From NCBI GenBank assembly GCA_009760855.2, contig WPIO01000018.1, positions 6,237,501 to 6,301,500 on the forward strand: DNA of 64,000 nucleotides, written 5' to 3'. The position numbers and the translations under genes were made by a program. The notes below the pieces were generated by a model. It worked only from the letters and a program-made list of their open reading frames with translations. It did no database searches and had not been told where the DNA came from. This stretch comes from Cristatella mucedo (taxonomy: Eukaryota; Bryozoa; Phylactolaemata; Cristatellidae). Below, piece by piece: positions 1-12,810 of the stretch (its first letter is position 1; every line of letters starts with the position of its first letter).

Positions 1-3000
1 GGCGCTCTATCAGGCGAATCATTTTTAAAGAATTTACCATTCCGATGAATAGAATACGAAACACATCATTTTGGTCGGCACGCATTTGAGAGTGAAGTAT
101 ACAACCAGGATGGGTTGATTAAACTTATTGTTCACGTGGGAAACCTATTTACCTCTCTAGATAATAGGAGATTGTATTGGGCGCTGCAGCCAAGTGATAT
201 TTTATTCGTCCCATGTGCAGCAGCAGCACGAGACCTCTATTACGAAGATATTCCTCGAGATAATTGTTAAAGACCACATCAGAAATGTTGGCAGTCGCCT
301 ACAGGTAGCATTTTATGCTCGGACTGACTAATCCTAAGCTTGACTTCTCAAGAAGGGAAAGTGGAGACCCGTCATTAGCTGGCTGTTGTCGCAGTCCGAG
401 TATTATTTCAGAGTGAATGGCATCCTCTAAATGGCATCCTCTAAAATAAACTCTCTGAATGCCACCCCTCACGCAACGTTGGTTCCCTGTCGGGGTGACA
501 ATTTCTAAATTAAAGCATGGAGAGAAGTCAATACGTTACATCAAAACTGACTGATGGAAACGTGCAGAAAGACAATAGCAGTCTCACAGATCGTTTTGCG
601 ACGACGACAGGATTCCTCGAAAGCTTCACACATACAGGCAGTTTTATTTTAATAAAAACTGTCAGCCATTCGTGCCTCGTAACAGACTTAAGATTGATTT
701 GGAACAGAAAACTTGTGTCGCTTAACCCTTAAACGTGGTATTCATGTAGTTATTAAAGCATTATATCACACCCCATTAAATAGCATTTTTAATTGTAGAA
801 AAGACGAAGCGGTTTGAAATAGATTGAGTTCCTTGAGGGTGCTCTATCAAGCGAGTCATTTTTAAAGAATTTACCATTCCGATGAATGAAACATGAAACA
901 CGTCATTTTAGTCGGCACGCTTTTTGAGAGTGAAGTATCCGACCAGAATGGCCTGATTGAACTTATTGTTCTCGTCGAAAATCTATTTACCTCTCTAGAT
1001 AATAGGAGATTGTATTGGGCGATGCAGCCAAGTGATATTTTATTCGTTCGGTGGGCAGCAGCAGCACGAGCAACCCGTTACGAAGATATAACTTGATATA
1101 GTTGTTAGAGACTACATCAGAAACGTTGGCCACCACGTCGAGGTAGCATTTTATGCACAGACTGGATAAGCCAAAGCTTAACTTTGCAGGAAGGGGAAGT
1201 AGTTACCCGTCATTAGCAGGCTGTCGTTGGAGTCAGGGTATCACTTCAGAGTGAATAGTATCCTCTGAAATAAACTTTTTAAATGCCAACCCTCACCCAA
1301 CGTTGGTTAGAAGTCGGGGTGAGAGTTTCTAAATTAAATTTTGGAGAGAAGTCAGTAGGGGACTTAAAAACTGACTGACGGAAACGTGCAGGAAGACCAT
1401 AGCAGTCTCTCTGATCGTCTTGCGACAACGACAGGATTCCTTGAAAGCTTTACACATACAGGATGTTTTACTTAATTAAAAACTATCAGCCACACGTGCC
1501 TGGTATAAGATTTGATATTAATTTGGAACTGAAAACTTGTATCGCTTAAACGTTGTATTCATGTTGTTATTCAAGCATGATATCATTCCTAATTCAATCG
1601 AGTTTTCCTTTGTAGAAAATGCAAAGCGGCTTGAAATAGATTAAGTTCTCCGAGGGAGCTCTATCAAGCGAGTCATTTAAAAAAAGGTACTATACCATTG
1701 AATGAAATACGAAACGCATCATTTTGGTCTGCATGCCTTTTGGAGTGAAGCACACAACCTGGATGGCTTGATTGAACTTATTTTTCACGTCCGGAACCTA
1801 TTTACCTCTCTAGATAATAGGAGATTGTATTGGGCGCTGCAGCCAAGTGATTATTTATTCGTACGGTGTGCAGCAGCAGCACGAGCGCCCCATTACGAGA
1901 CTATACCTCGAGATAGTTGTTGAAGACTACATCGGAAACGTTGGGCACCACGTTGAGGTAGCATTTTATCCACAGACTGAGTAAGCCAAACCTTGACTTT
2001 GCAAGAAGATTCAGGAGAAACCCGTCATTAGTAGGCTGTCGTTGCAATCCAACTATCTTGTCAGAGTCAATAGTATCCTCTGAATTAAACTTTCAAAATG
2101 CAAACTCTCACACACCGTCGGTTCCCCGTCTGGGTGACAATTTCTAAACTAGAGCCTGGAGAAAGGTAAATACTTGACGTCAGAATTGACTGATGGAAAC
2201 GTGCAGGCAGAATATAGTAGTCGCTGCGACCGTTTTGCGACTACGACAGGATTTCTTGAAAGCTTTACACATACAGGGTGTTTTACTTACACAAACACTA
2301 TCAGCCATTTGTGCCTCGTAACAGATTAAAGATTGATTTGGAACAGAAAACCTTTGTTGCTTAAAACCCTTAAACGTGGTATTCATGTTGTTATTTAAGC
2401 GTGATATCACTCCCCGTTCAATCGCATTTTTCCTTTGTAGAAAAAGCAAAGCGGTTTGAAACAGATTGAGCTCCTTGGGGTGCTCTATCAAGCGAGTCAT
2501 TTTTAAGGAATTAACTATTCCGATGAATAGAATACGAAACACGTCATTTTGGTCGGCACGCATTTAAGAGTGAAGTATACAACCAGGATGGGTTGTTCGA
2601 ACCTATTGTTCACGTCGAAAACCTATTTACCTCTCTAGATAATAGGAAATTGTATTGGGCGCTGCAGCCAAGTAATATTTTATTCGTCCGGTGTGCAGCA
2701 GTGCACGAGCACCCAATTACGAAGACATACCTCGATATAGTTGTTGGAGTCTACATCAGAAACGTTGGCCACCACGTTGAGGTAGCATTTTATGCACAGA
2801 CTGGGTAAGCCAAAGCTTAACATTGCAGGAAGGGAAAGTGGTTAACCGTCATTAGCAGGCTGTCGTTGGAGTCTGGGTATCACTTCAGAGTGAATAGTAT
2901 CCTCTGAAATAAACTTTTTTAAATGCCAACCCTCACCCAACGTTGGTTAGAAGTCGGGGTGAGAATTTCTAAATTAAAACGAGGAGACAGGTAAATACGT

Positions 3001-4950
3001 GTCGTCAAAACTGACTGATGAAAACCTGAAGGAAGAATTCAGCCGTCTTTCCGATCGTTTTGCGACGACGACAGGATTCCTTGAAAGCTTTGCACATACA
3101 GGCTGTTTTACTTAAATAAAAACTATCAGCCAAACGCGCGTGGTAATAGATCTGAGATTTATTTGGAAGAGAAAACTTGTGTCGCTTAAATGCTTAGACG
3201 TAGTATTCATGTTGTTATTCAAGCATGATATGATTCCCCATTCAATCGTGTTTATCTTTGTAGAAAATGCAAAGCGCCTTGAAATAAATTGAGTTCTCTG
3301 AGGGCGCTCTATCAAGCTAGTTATTTAAAAGAATGTACTCTACCATCAAATGAAATACGAAACACATCATTTTGGTCGGCATGCCTTTTGGAGTGAAGCA
3401 CACAACCTGGATGGCTTGATTGAACTTATTGTTCCCGTCCGAAACCTATTTACCTCTCTAGATAATAGGAGGTTGTATTGGGCGCTGCAGCCAAGTGATT
3501 ATTTATTCGTCCAGTATGCAGCAGCAGCACGAGCGCCTTATTACGAGACTATACCTCGAGATAGTTGTTGAAGACTAAATCGGAAACGTTGGCCACCACG
3601 TTGAGGTAGCATTTTATCCACAGACTGAGTAAGCCAAAGCTTGACTTTGCAGGAAGATGAAGGAGAAACCCGTTATTAGTGGGTTGTTGTTGTAGTCCGA
3701 CTATCACGTCCGTGTGAGGAGTATCCTCTGAAATAAACTTTCCAAATGCTAACCCTCACACAACGTTGGTTCCCTGTCGGGGTGAACATTTCTAAACTAA
3801 AGCACGGAGAGAGCTCAATACGTGACGTCAAAAATCTGACTGACGAAAACGTGCTAAAAGACAGTAGCAGTCCCTCCGATCGTTTTGCGACGACGACAGG
3901 ATTCCTTGAAAGCTTAACACACACAGGGCGTTTTACTTAAATAAACACTAGCAGCCGTACGTGCCTGGTAATGAAGAGCAAACTTGTGTCGCTTAAACGC
4001 TCAAACGTGGTATTCATGTTGTTATTAAAGCATGATAATACTCCCAGTTTAATCGCATTTTTCTTTGTAGAAAAAGCTAAGTGGTATGCAATAGATTGAG
4101 TTCTTTGAGGGTGCTCTATCAAGCCAGTCATTTTTAAAGAATTTACCAATCCGACGAATGAAATACGAAACACATCATTTTGGTCGGCATGCCGTTTGAG
4201 AGTGAAGCATACAACCAGGATGGGTGGATTGAAATTATTGTTCACGTCAGAAACCTATTTACCTCTCTAGATAATAGGAGATTGTATTCGGCGCTGCAGC
4301 CAAGTGATGTTGTATTCGTCCGGTGTGCAGTAGTAGCACGAGCACATTATTACGAGGATACACCTCGGGATAGCTGCTGAAGACTGCATCGGAAACGTTG
4401 GCAGCAACGTTGAGTTAGCATTTAATATACAGACTGAATAAGCCAAAGCCTGACTTCTCAAGAAGGGGAAGTGGAAACCCATCATTAGCGGGCTGTCGTA
4501 GTAGTCCGAGTATCACGTCTGAGTGAATGAGTCTCTCTGAAAAGAACTTTCCAAATGCCAGCCCTCACTCAACGTCAGTTTTCCTTCGGGGTGACAATTT
4601 CTAAGTTAAAGCACGGAGAGAGGTCAATACGTTACATCAAAACTGACTAACGGAAACTTGCCGGAAGACAATAGCAGTCTCTGCGATCGTTTTCCGACGA
4701 CTACAAGATTCCTTGAAAGCTATACACATACAGGGTGTTTTATTTTAATAAAAACTGTCAGGCATACCTGCCTGGTAATAGATAGATCGATTTAGAACAG
4801 AAAAGTTTTCTCGCTTAAACCCGTAAACGTGGTATTCATGTTGGTATTCATGCATGATATCACTTCCCTTCAATCGCGTTTTTCTATGTATGAAATGCGA
4901 AGAGGCTTGAAATAGATTGAGTTCTTTGAGGGCGCTCTATAGAGCGAGTC

Positions 4951-5030
4951 GGTACTAGGACCGAATGTCCCCGGACGAAATGTCCCGGACATAATGTCCC
5001 TGACTAAATGTCCCAGGACAAAATTTCCCC
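4951..5030 (+). repeat. Left terminal inverted repeat of the MULE
   Basis: About five imperfect copies of a ggac-aaatgtccc module sit in a row. They pair with the reverse complement of the right end at 6651-6760. The outermost bases (ggtactagg versus gtgacagg) have diverged. Confidence 0.85.
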
Positions 5031-5188
5031 ATATGTTTCAATAAATTAATCATATTCGTGTTATTTTTAATATATAATAATAATAGGTCCAATATTTCAC
5101 CAGTAAAATGTAGCATGTAAAGTTTTAATATTTAAGGAAGACTGAAGAGAGATTACTTGTGATCATCAGTCTCGACACATACATGTGC

Positions 5189-5252
5189 AGTTAATCAAAG
5201 GCCTCTTTAAATGAAGTTATCTTTAGTTAATCAAAGGCCTCTTTAAATGAAG
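5189..5252. repeat. 28-bp direct repeat, two copies, 36-bp period
   Basis: The block that begins agttaatcaaaggcctcttt and ends atgaag occurs identically at 5189-5216 and 5225-5252. It lies just upstream of the MULE transposase remnant. It could be a recent small duplication inside the element. Confidence 0.85.
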
Positions 5253-5254
5253 CC

Positions 5255-6532
5255 ATGTGCCATAGTCTTATTAATCAAGCAAACTTAAATGATAAGATAT
5301 CAAAGTTTACAGTTATATTTACTAATGAATTTCTTGAGGAAGTTGGAACGCATAGTCATGCTGTTACACACGGAAGAGCGTCGGTTGAAGAAGCAAGAAG
5401 CGAAATGAAGAGGCAGGCTCGGGAAACAGAAGAACCCTGTAGACGCATTGAACAACGGGCTCTGCTGGCTGTACCTGTTGACGACGCCCATCTTCTACCT
5501 GCTCGTGAGACCTTATCACGTGACGTCCGAAGACAGCGTTTGAAGACCAGATGTATTGCGTATTGCAGATGGAGATGATATATGTCGTACTACACAAGAC
5601 AGTAACTTATTTTTAAGAATCGAAGATTATGACATGCTCATCTTTGCTGCGGATGACGATCTACATTTTCTGCAACAGTGTCAGCATTGGTTCGTTGACG
5701 GAACATTTCGTGTCACACCTGAAGGCTTTGATCAGCTTTACACCTTACATGGATTCCACAACAACTCCATATTCCCATGTGCATATGCTCTACTGCCGGG
5801 TCGTTCTCAAGCAGTATATGGTAGATTTCTCAATCACATAACGACTCTGTCGAACGTTGGACAACCTTTATCCATTGTTACGGACTTCGAGCTGGCTGCT
5901 ATCAACGCCTTCAAAGACAAGGCTCCCGAATGCAAAAATGGTGGGTTGTACGTTTCATTTCGGGCAATGCATATGGAGATAAGTGCAACAGCATGAATTA
6001 GTAGCCACTTACAATAATGATCCTGAATTTGCTACTAAGGTAAAACGTCTAATGGCTCTTGCATTTGCTCCTGCTGCGGATGTCCTTGCAGCTTTTGAGG
6101 AGCTTACAGATGATGATTATCGTAATATGGATGTCATTCTGGACTACTTTGAGGACAATTTTATCGGGAGACAGAGGCAAAACAGAATAACTCCACCAAG
6201 GTTTGAACTTATGCTGTGGAACCAATACGACCGCGTCCTTAATAAACTACCTCGTAGCAATTATCCAGTCGAATGATGGCATAACAGCTTCAACAACTCA
6301 GTTGGAATTGCACGTCCAACTGCAATTGCCTTATCAAAGAAAATCAAGATGGAACAACACAGCATGGCACTGTTTCGCAGAAACTGGAACTTGGATAACC
6401 ACAGAGAAAAAACGCAAGACATACAAGCAAGTAGATGAAGCCTTGTTCACCGAGGTTTCTGATTACTACAACCGTGTCAGAAAGCAGTATCTTACTGACA
6501 TTTCTAGAATCCTTAGAACTGATGTTGTATGA
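5255..6532 (+). pseudogene. Decayed MULE transposase (FLYWCH-MULE type)
   Basis: The N-terminal part (5330-5570) holds the charged segment ending RRQR that usually follows a FLYWCH finger, but the finger itself is absent. The catalytic domain follows. It has WFVDGTFRVTP (first catalytic Asp, near 5690) and IVTDFELAAINAF (second Asp, near 5880), then CTFHFGQCIW, VATYNNDPEF and, near 6270, VE-stop-WHNSF. In relatives that last motif is VEGWHN, so a TGA has replaced a Gly codon. A frameshift near 5940, a TAA at about 5980 and a further frameshift near 6415 also interrupt it. The C-terminal end (ISRILRTDVV) stops at 6532, inside the element. In life this protein would cut and rejoin the element at its terminal repeats. 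It is non-functional as read. Confidence 0.9.
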
Positions 6533-6650
6533 GAAGAGACTTTCTCCAAATAACTGGATATAACTTCCTACTCTTTTATATTTATTTCCCTCTTGCTTTT
6601 AATAAAATCTGTTCAAAATAACATTAAAAATACTAATCTTATATCACATG

Positions 6651-6760
6651 TGGGGACATTTTGTCTGGGACATTTTTGTATGGGGACATTTTGTCCTGGG
6701 ACATTTTGTCAAGGACATTATGTCCGGGACATTTTAAGTCGGGACATTTTGTCCTGTCAC
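6651..6760 (-). repeat. Right terminal inverted repeat of the MULE
   Basis: About seven copies of gggacattttgtc-like modules occur in 110 bp, the inverted partner of 4951-5030. The longer right arm suggests that module number changes by slippage or unequal exchange. Confidence 0.85.
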
Positions 6761-8163
6761 GAGCGAGTCATTTTTAAAGAAATTACTATGTCTATGAATA
6801 AAATACGAAAAACATCATTTTTGTCGGTAAGCCATTTGAAAGTGAAGCTTAAAACCAGGATGGGTGGATTGAAATTGTTGTTCACATCAGAAACCTATTT
6901 ACCTCTCTAGATAATAGGAGATTGTATTGGGCTCTGCAGCCAAGTGATATTGTATTCGTCCGGTGTGCAGCTGTAGCGCGAACACCCTGTTACGCAGATA
7001 CACCTCGGAATAGTTGCTGAAGACTGCATCGAAACGTTGGCAGCAACGTTGAGGTAGGATTTCAAACACAAACTGAAAAGGCCAAAGCTTGACTTCTCAA
7101 GAAAAGGGAAAAGTGGAAACCCGTCATTAGCGGGCTGTCGTTGTAATCCGAGTGTCACGTCTGAGTTAAGAAGTTCCTCAAAAACAAACTTTCCAAATGC
7201 CAACCCTCACACGACGTTGGTTTCCCGTCGAGGGGAAAATTTCTAAACTAAAGCGTGGGGAGAGGTCAATATATTACATCAAAACTGACTAAGGGAAACG
7301 TGCCGGAAGACAACAGCAGTCTCTGCGATCGTTTTGCGACGATGACAGGATTCCTTGAAAGCTGTACACATACGGGGTGTTTTACTTAAATAAACACTAT
7401 CAGCCGTATGTGCCTGGTATTGAAGAGAAAACTTGTGTCGCTTGAACGCTTAAACGTGATATTCATGTTGCTATTAATGCATGATATCACCTCGCCGTTC
7501 AACCGCATTTTTTTTGTAGAAAAAGCGAAGCAGTTTGCAATAGATTGAGTTCTTTGAGGGTGCTCTATCAAGCCAGTCATTTTCAAAGAATTTACCATTC
7601 CCATTAAATAAATATGAAACACGTCATTTTGGTCGGCACGCATTTGAGAGTAAAGTATACGACCAGGATGGGTTGATTGAACTTATTGTTCACGTCGGAA
7701 ACCTATTTACCTCTCTAGAAAATAGGAGATTGCATTTCGCACCACAGCCAAGTGAATATTTTTTCGTCCGGTGTGCAGCAGCAGCACGAGACCTCTATTA
7801 CGAAGATATACCTCGAGATAATTGTTAAAGACCACATCAGAAATGTTGGTAGTCGCCATGAGGTAGCATTTTATACACGACTGAGTAATCCAAAGCTTGA
7901 CTTCTCAGGAAGGGAAAGTGGAGACCAGTCATTAGCTGGCCGTCGTCGCAGTCCGAGTATTACTTCAGAGTGAATAGTATCCTCTGAAATAAACTTTCTG
8001 AATGCTAACCCTCACGCATCGTCGGTTCCCTGTCGGGGTGACAATTTCTAAACTAAGCATGGAGAGAGCTCAATACGTGACACCTAGCCTGACAGAAGGA
8101 AACGTGCAGGAAGACAATAGCAGTCTCAGATCATTTTGCGACGACGACAGGATTCCTTTAAAG

Positions 8164-10878
8164 CAGCGGTGTCCAAAACGTGGCCCGCCGGCAACAACCC
8201 GGCCCGCCGAGGTCTTCTATGCGGCCCGCAACGTTATCCCAAAAATATTTGTCACTCAAGGTTTTTAGTTAATTTTAAATCATTACAAACGGTGACATAA
8301 GGCGCTGTGATGTACTTCAAGCGTGCGTGAAGCGTGAAGCGTGAAAGTGTCCGAATGGCTATTTTCGCGTGAAGGTAAAAAATCGATTCAGTTTGCTAGC
8401 CTTCATGTGAAAATTTTGGCGTGAAGGGGTAATATGTTTGTGTTACAGCGGCGCCATTACGATCACATTTATAACGCTTCTGCAAGCGGAATTAACTGTT
8501 TCACACTGTGGATATAAAAAAGAGCCGTTTCTCAGCTGCTGCTGCACGAACTGGAATCAATCAGGTAGGTTTTTCAAAAAACGCGTAATGATCAACTTAC
8601 TTACTAATACTAAGATATTACTGTGATAAAATACAAATTAATCAATTCGTAACTGATCTGATTTTTTAATTCACAGAGAAAAATGGCGGCGAATGTGAAT
8701 ACTAGCAACAACAAAAAATTGACGCCGAAGGAGAACTTTTCAAAGCATCTTGGACTGTAGACTATTTTGTAACGGAACGCTTCGGTAGGATAATGTGCCC
8801 AAGATGCCAAAAAACAATTGCCGTTGCAAAGGAGTACAATGTTAAGCGAGATTTTTCAACAAAGCATGGCGACAGGTACAACAGCCTGACTGGTCAACTT
8901 CGAATTGATCACGTGAACTCGTTGAAACAGAGCGTCATCGGACAGCAGTCATTGTTTACAGCAGTCAGCAACAAGTCTGAGGCTTCAACCAAAGTAAGTT
9001 TTTTAATAGCTGAAGCTATAGCTAAGCGAGGGGGGAAGCATTTTCCGATGGCGAATTTGTTAAAGAATGCCTCAGGCTGTTTACTGGTGTGGTCTGTCCA
9101 GAAAAAAAGTCAGAAGTAGAGAAAGTCAGTCTTTCTCATCAAACGGTTGCGAGAAGAGTTGACGAGCTCGCATCAAACATAGAAGCAAGTCTCACTAAAA
9201 GACTTGCTGAATGCGAATTTTATTCTCTTGCGCTCGACGAAAGCACGATAAGGCGATACGGCTCAAATGTCGGTGTTTGTACGCCAAGTAACAGGAAAGT
9301 TTGTCATTATCGAAGAACTGTTGGATATATGTTCAATGAAAGGCACTACAACGGGGAGGAATATTTTGGATCAGGTCAAGAGGGTCCTCACAAAATTTAA
9401 TCTTCCTGAAACTAAATTGATTGGTTTAACCACAGACGGAGCCCCTTCGGTGACAGGTAGACACAATGGATTTGTATCTTTAATGGTAAAATTAGTACCT
9501 CACAAAATTGTCAGTCATCACTGCATCATCCACCAAGAACAGTTATGTGCAAAGGTCTTGAGCATGCAACATTTAATGGACAATGTAGTTTCAACAGTCA
9601 ATGTGATAAGGTCTCGTTCGCTAAACCACAGACAATTTCAGGCTTTCCTTGAAGAGTTGGGATCAGATAATTGCGATGTTATTTATTTCTGCCAAGTCCG
9701 TTGGCTAAGTAGGGCAAACACGTTAGCCAGGTTTTGGTCACTTCGGGAAGAAATAAAAACATTTACGACAGAAAAGGGAAAAGATGTTGGCTTCCTCGAT
9801 GACTAGCAGTGGTTGAATGACTTGGCTTTTTTGGTGGACATGACCAAACATCTTGCAGATCTTAATGTCAAACTCCAAGGTAAGGATCAACTGGTCCATA
9901 AAATGTATGAGTGTGTTGTCAAGTTTGTGTAAAAGCTGAAACTTTTCCGGAAACACTTACATCAGAAGAAACTGTTACATTTCACAACACTAGCAACAAG
10001 ATCGCCTGAAACGCTGGCTCAGATGAAGTACTCCACTCTTGTTAGGAAAATTTGTTGGTAAATTCGAAGAGAGGTTTCAGGATTTCCATCAACTTGCGGA
10101 TGACATGAACATGATTAGTAATCCATTTAATATCGATCCCTCTGATGCACCTGCTGAAATTCAAATCGAACTAATCGACATTCATAATGACAGCAATTTA
10201 AAAACTGCTTATGATCAGCATGACCTTGTTACCTTTTACAAGCAGTATGTTTCATCAGAGTCTTTTCCTAACTTAGCCAAACATGCTCGCAGGTATATTG
10301 CACTTTTTGGCAGCACATATTGCCGTGAACGGCTTTTTTCCAGACTGAAAAATGTGAAGACAAAGACTCGATTCGTTCTCATAGATGAACATTTATCAGC
10401 AATCCTTAGAATTGCCACATCCACTATTGCAGCAAATGGCACCTTTTTATGCAAACAGAAACAATGTCAAATATCTCATTGATGGCTGAAGTGCAGAAGA
10501 CATTAAATACCTGAAGCATCTAGTTAATCCGAAGACATTAATATTATGTGAGTCCTTGTGATGTAATTTTGTAAGTTTTATAAATTTCTATCTTCATGTT
10601 ATTAAAATAACAATCCAAAAGTAAAAGAATGGCAATAATAATTCTTGAATTATTTTCCAGGAGACTTGATTAAAGTTTTAATCTTTATCATTTTTCATTA
10701 AAATTATACTAAAAAATACTATTGTATTGCGGTTAATTTATTAGGTATAATAGTAATTGTCATTCTAAATTACGATTTTATTTTCTGATGCGGTCAACTA
10801 CGGCAATTTACAAGTGGCCCCCGGACTTTTTAAATTTTTGAAATGTGGCCCCCGGCTAAAAAAGGTTAGACACCCCTG
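8164..10878 (+). mobile_element. hAT-superfamily DNA transposon with 8-bp TSD
   Basis: The element spans 2715 bp. The left end reads cagcggtgtccaaaacgtgg; the right end, reversed, reads caggggtgtctaacc. Both lead into gtggcccgc/ccc-rich subterminal sequence, a pattern common in animal hAT elements. The flanks ctttaaag (8156-8163) and ctttgaag (10879-10886) are an 8-bp target duplication with one mismatch, the length typical of hAT. It landed in the conserved gattccttgaaag box of a satellite monomer. Excising it restores an 811-bp spacing. The interior holds a broken transposase. Confidence 0.93.
8683..10482 (+). pseudogene. Broken hAT transposase (GTF2IRD2/ZBED-like)
   Basis: The frame opens at an ATG (8683) after a splice-acceptor-like ttaattcacag. 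It is shifted within the run of A near 8722 and continues as WTVDYFVTERF and CPRCQKTIAVAKEYNVKRDF, a BED-like zinc-finger region. The catalytic core follows: LALDEST (Asp, near 9235), LTTDGAPSVTGRHNGF (Asp, near 9430), HHCIIHQEQLC and RWLSR. The C-terminal dimerisation part reads YCRERLFSRLKNVKTKTRF (near 10325). Defects are the A-run frameshift, a frameshift near 9260, a TAG at 9804-9806 and a TAA near 9930. The order of motifs matches the hAT transposase domesticated in vertebrate GTF2IRD2. No intact product is possible from this copy. Confidence 0.9.
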
Positions 10879-11436
10879 CTTTGAAGCTTTACACATACAG
10901 AATATTTTACAAAATAAAAACTTACAGCCGTAGGTGCCTGGTAATAGATTTAAGATTGTTTTGGAACAGAAAACTTGTGTCGCTTAAACGTTGTACACAT
11001 GTTGTTATTCAAGTATTATATCACTTCCTATTCAATCGTGTTTACCTTTGTAGAAAATGCAAAGCGGTTTGCCATAGATTGAGTTCTTTGCGGGTGCACT
11101 ATCACGCCAGTCATTTTTAAAGAAGTTACCATTCTGATGCAAGAAAGATGAAACACATCAGTTTGGTCGGCACGCATTTGATAGTGAAGTATACACGCAG
11201 GATGGGTTGTTCGAACCTATTGTTCAGGTCGGAAACCTATTTACCTCTCTAGATAATAGGAGGTTGCATTGAGCGCCACAGCCAAGTGAATATTTTTTAG
11301 ACCGGTGTGCAGCAGCAGCACGAGACATCTATTACGAAGATATACCTCGAGATAATTGTTAAAGACCACATCAGAAATGTTGGCAGTCGCCTTCAGGTAG
11401 CATTTTATGCACGGACTGAATAATCCAAAGCTTGAC

Positions 11437-12810
11437 TATACTCTCCCTCTTGCTGATGCGATGGCCAAGCACAATCTGGGCTTTCACTTCTATGCGGATG
11501 ACACTCAGTTGTACCTATGCTTTGATTCCTCCCAGCCTTTGAGCACCTCAACTTCTCTCAACTCACTTGCTGCATGCATTGATGACATCCGCACATGGAT
11601 GGCAGCCAATTTTATTGAACTAAACGATGACAAAACTCACTTACTAGTTATGGGCAAACCCTGTGTGATTCAGAAATTTGAAAGGCTGACGCTCACAATG
11701 GGCTCTGCCAGCATATCTCCTGTCGAATCAGCTCGAAATCTAGGTGTCATAATCCAAAGCGACCTCTTATTAGACGACCATATCGCCTGATCGCACATGC
11801 TGGTAGGCCAGTGAGCAGTAAGTTGCAGAAGTCGAGACGAGATGTCATGAATGCACGGACCAACTTGGACGTGGTATCTTTATCTAAACAGACCAAAATT
11901 TTAGCAATATTATGAAGCTGAAAATAGGCGGATTTGACTGTGGAGCTGATACGGTCGTCTGACGAGAGGTCGCTTTGGAATAAGACACCTAGAACTCGAG
12001 CTGATTCAACTGTAGATATGGTAGATGAGCCAATTTTGAGAGTCAGCCTTTCCAAATTTGGGCTTGTTTAGATAAGGATACCACGTCTAAGTTGGTTCAT
12101 GCATTCGTGACATCTCGTCTCGACTTCTGCAACTCACTGCTTACTGGCCTACGAGCATGTGCGATCAGGCGATTGCAGCTGGTGCAATACTCCGCAGCTA
12201 GGCTTGTCTGTCGTGAGCGTCGCAGTTGCCACATTACTCCACTTCTCGCCGACCTGCACTGGCTACCAGCAAGCAACGTATTGACTTCAAGGTTTTGTCG
12301 CTCACTTTTAAGTCCCTTCATTCTATGGCTCAAGCCTATCTCTCCGACATACTCCCCCATCAGGCCAAGCATCGAACCACCCGCTTTTCGGAATTCAACA
12401 GTCTAGAAATACCTCGTACAAACGTCAAATCCTTTGGAGACCATGCATTTAGTTCGTATGCTCCCAAAGCCTGGAACTCCCTCCCGACCGGCGTCAGGAC
12501 ATCCCCTGACCTGATCACATTTAAAAGGAACCTAAAAACACACCTATTTAGGACAATATTTAGTAGGTCCCTGTGATTCGTCCTTCATGGGCTTATGCGT
12601 GCTGACTGCACATGCTGCCACTAACCACATTTGCATGCTGACCCAGTGCATGTCACCCCTAACCATGTCATTAAATTTGTTGGTTTTTCAAGCATGATTT
12701 TACTTACCATTTAATTGCATTTCCCTTTGCAGCAAATGTAAAGCGCCTAGAAAGAGATTAGGTTCTCTGAGGGCGCTTTATCAAGTACATTATTTTCATT
12801 ATCATCATTA
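11437..12810 (+). mobile_element. 5'-truncated CR1/L2-type LINE, copy 1, with internal inversion
   Basis: The insertion interrupts the monomer between aagcttgac and ttctcagg, with ttgac on both sides (11432-11436 and 12811-12815). It begins inside the reverse transcriptase at [24 protein letters not shown], so motif C (YADD) is intact. It continues through the conserved C-terminal part (RLDFCNSLLTGL, PKAWNSLP) to a stop near 12574. The 3' UTR ends in gcaaatgtaaagcgcctag, gagggcgctttatcaag and a degenerate ATT tail. The frame is broken by an inverted segment at 11784-12058. Confidence 0.92.
11784..12058 (-). repeat. Inverted duplicate inside LINE copy 1
   Basis: Read on the minus strand this stretch gives ERLTLKIGSSTISTVESAR, LVRAFMTSRLDFCN and TGLPACAIRR. 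The flanking plus-strand LINE sequence (11680-11783 and 12062-12175) repeats parts of it in the opposite direction, so the region can fold back. LINE copy 3 lacks the inversion and a decayed copy 2 shares it. Confidence 0.88.

Larger units (their letters stand above)
4951..6760 (+). mobile_element. MULE (Mutator-like) DNA transposon with 9-bp TSD
   Basis: A 1810-bp insertion splits one satellite monomer. The 9-bp target gagcgagtc is present on both sides (4942-4950 and 6761-6769), the usual target-duplication length for Mutator-like elements. Both ends are inverted repeats built from a repeated module close to ggacaaaatgtccc. Removing the element and one target copy restores normal monomer spacing (821 bp). 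The interior encodes a broken MULE transposase on the plus strand. The element is autonomous by descent but now dead. Confidence 0.93.
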
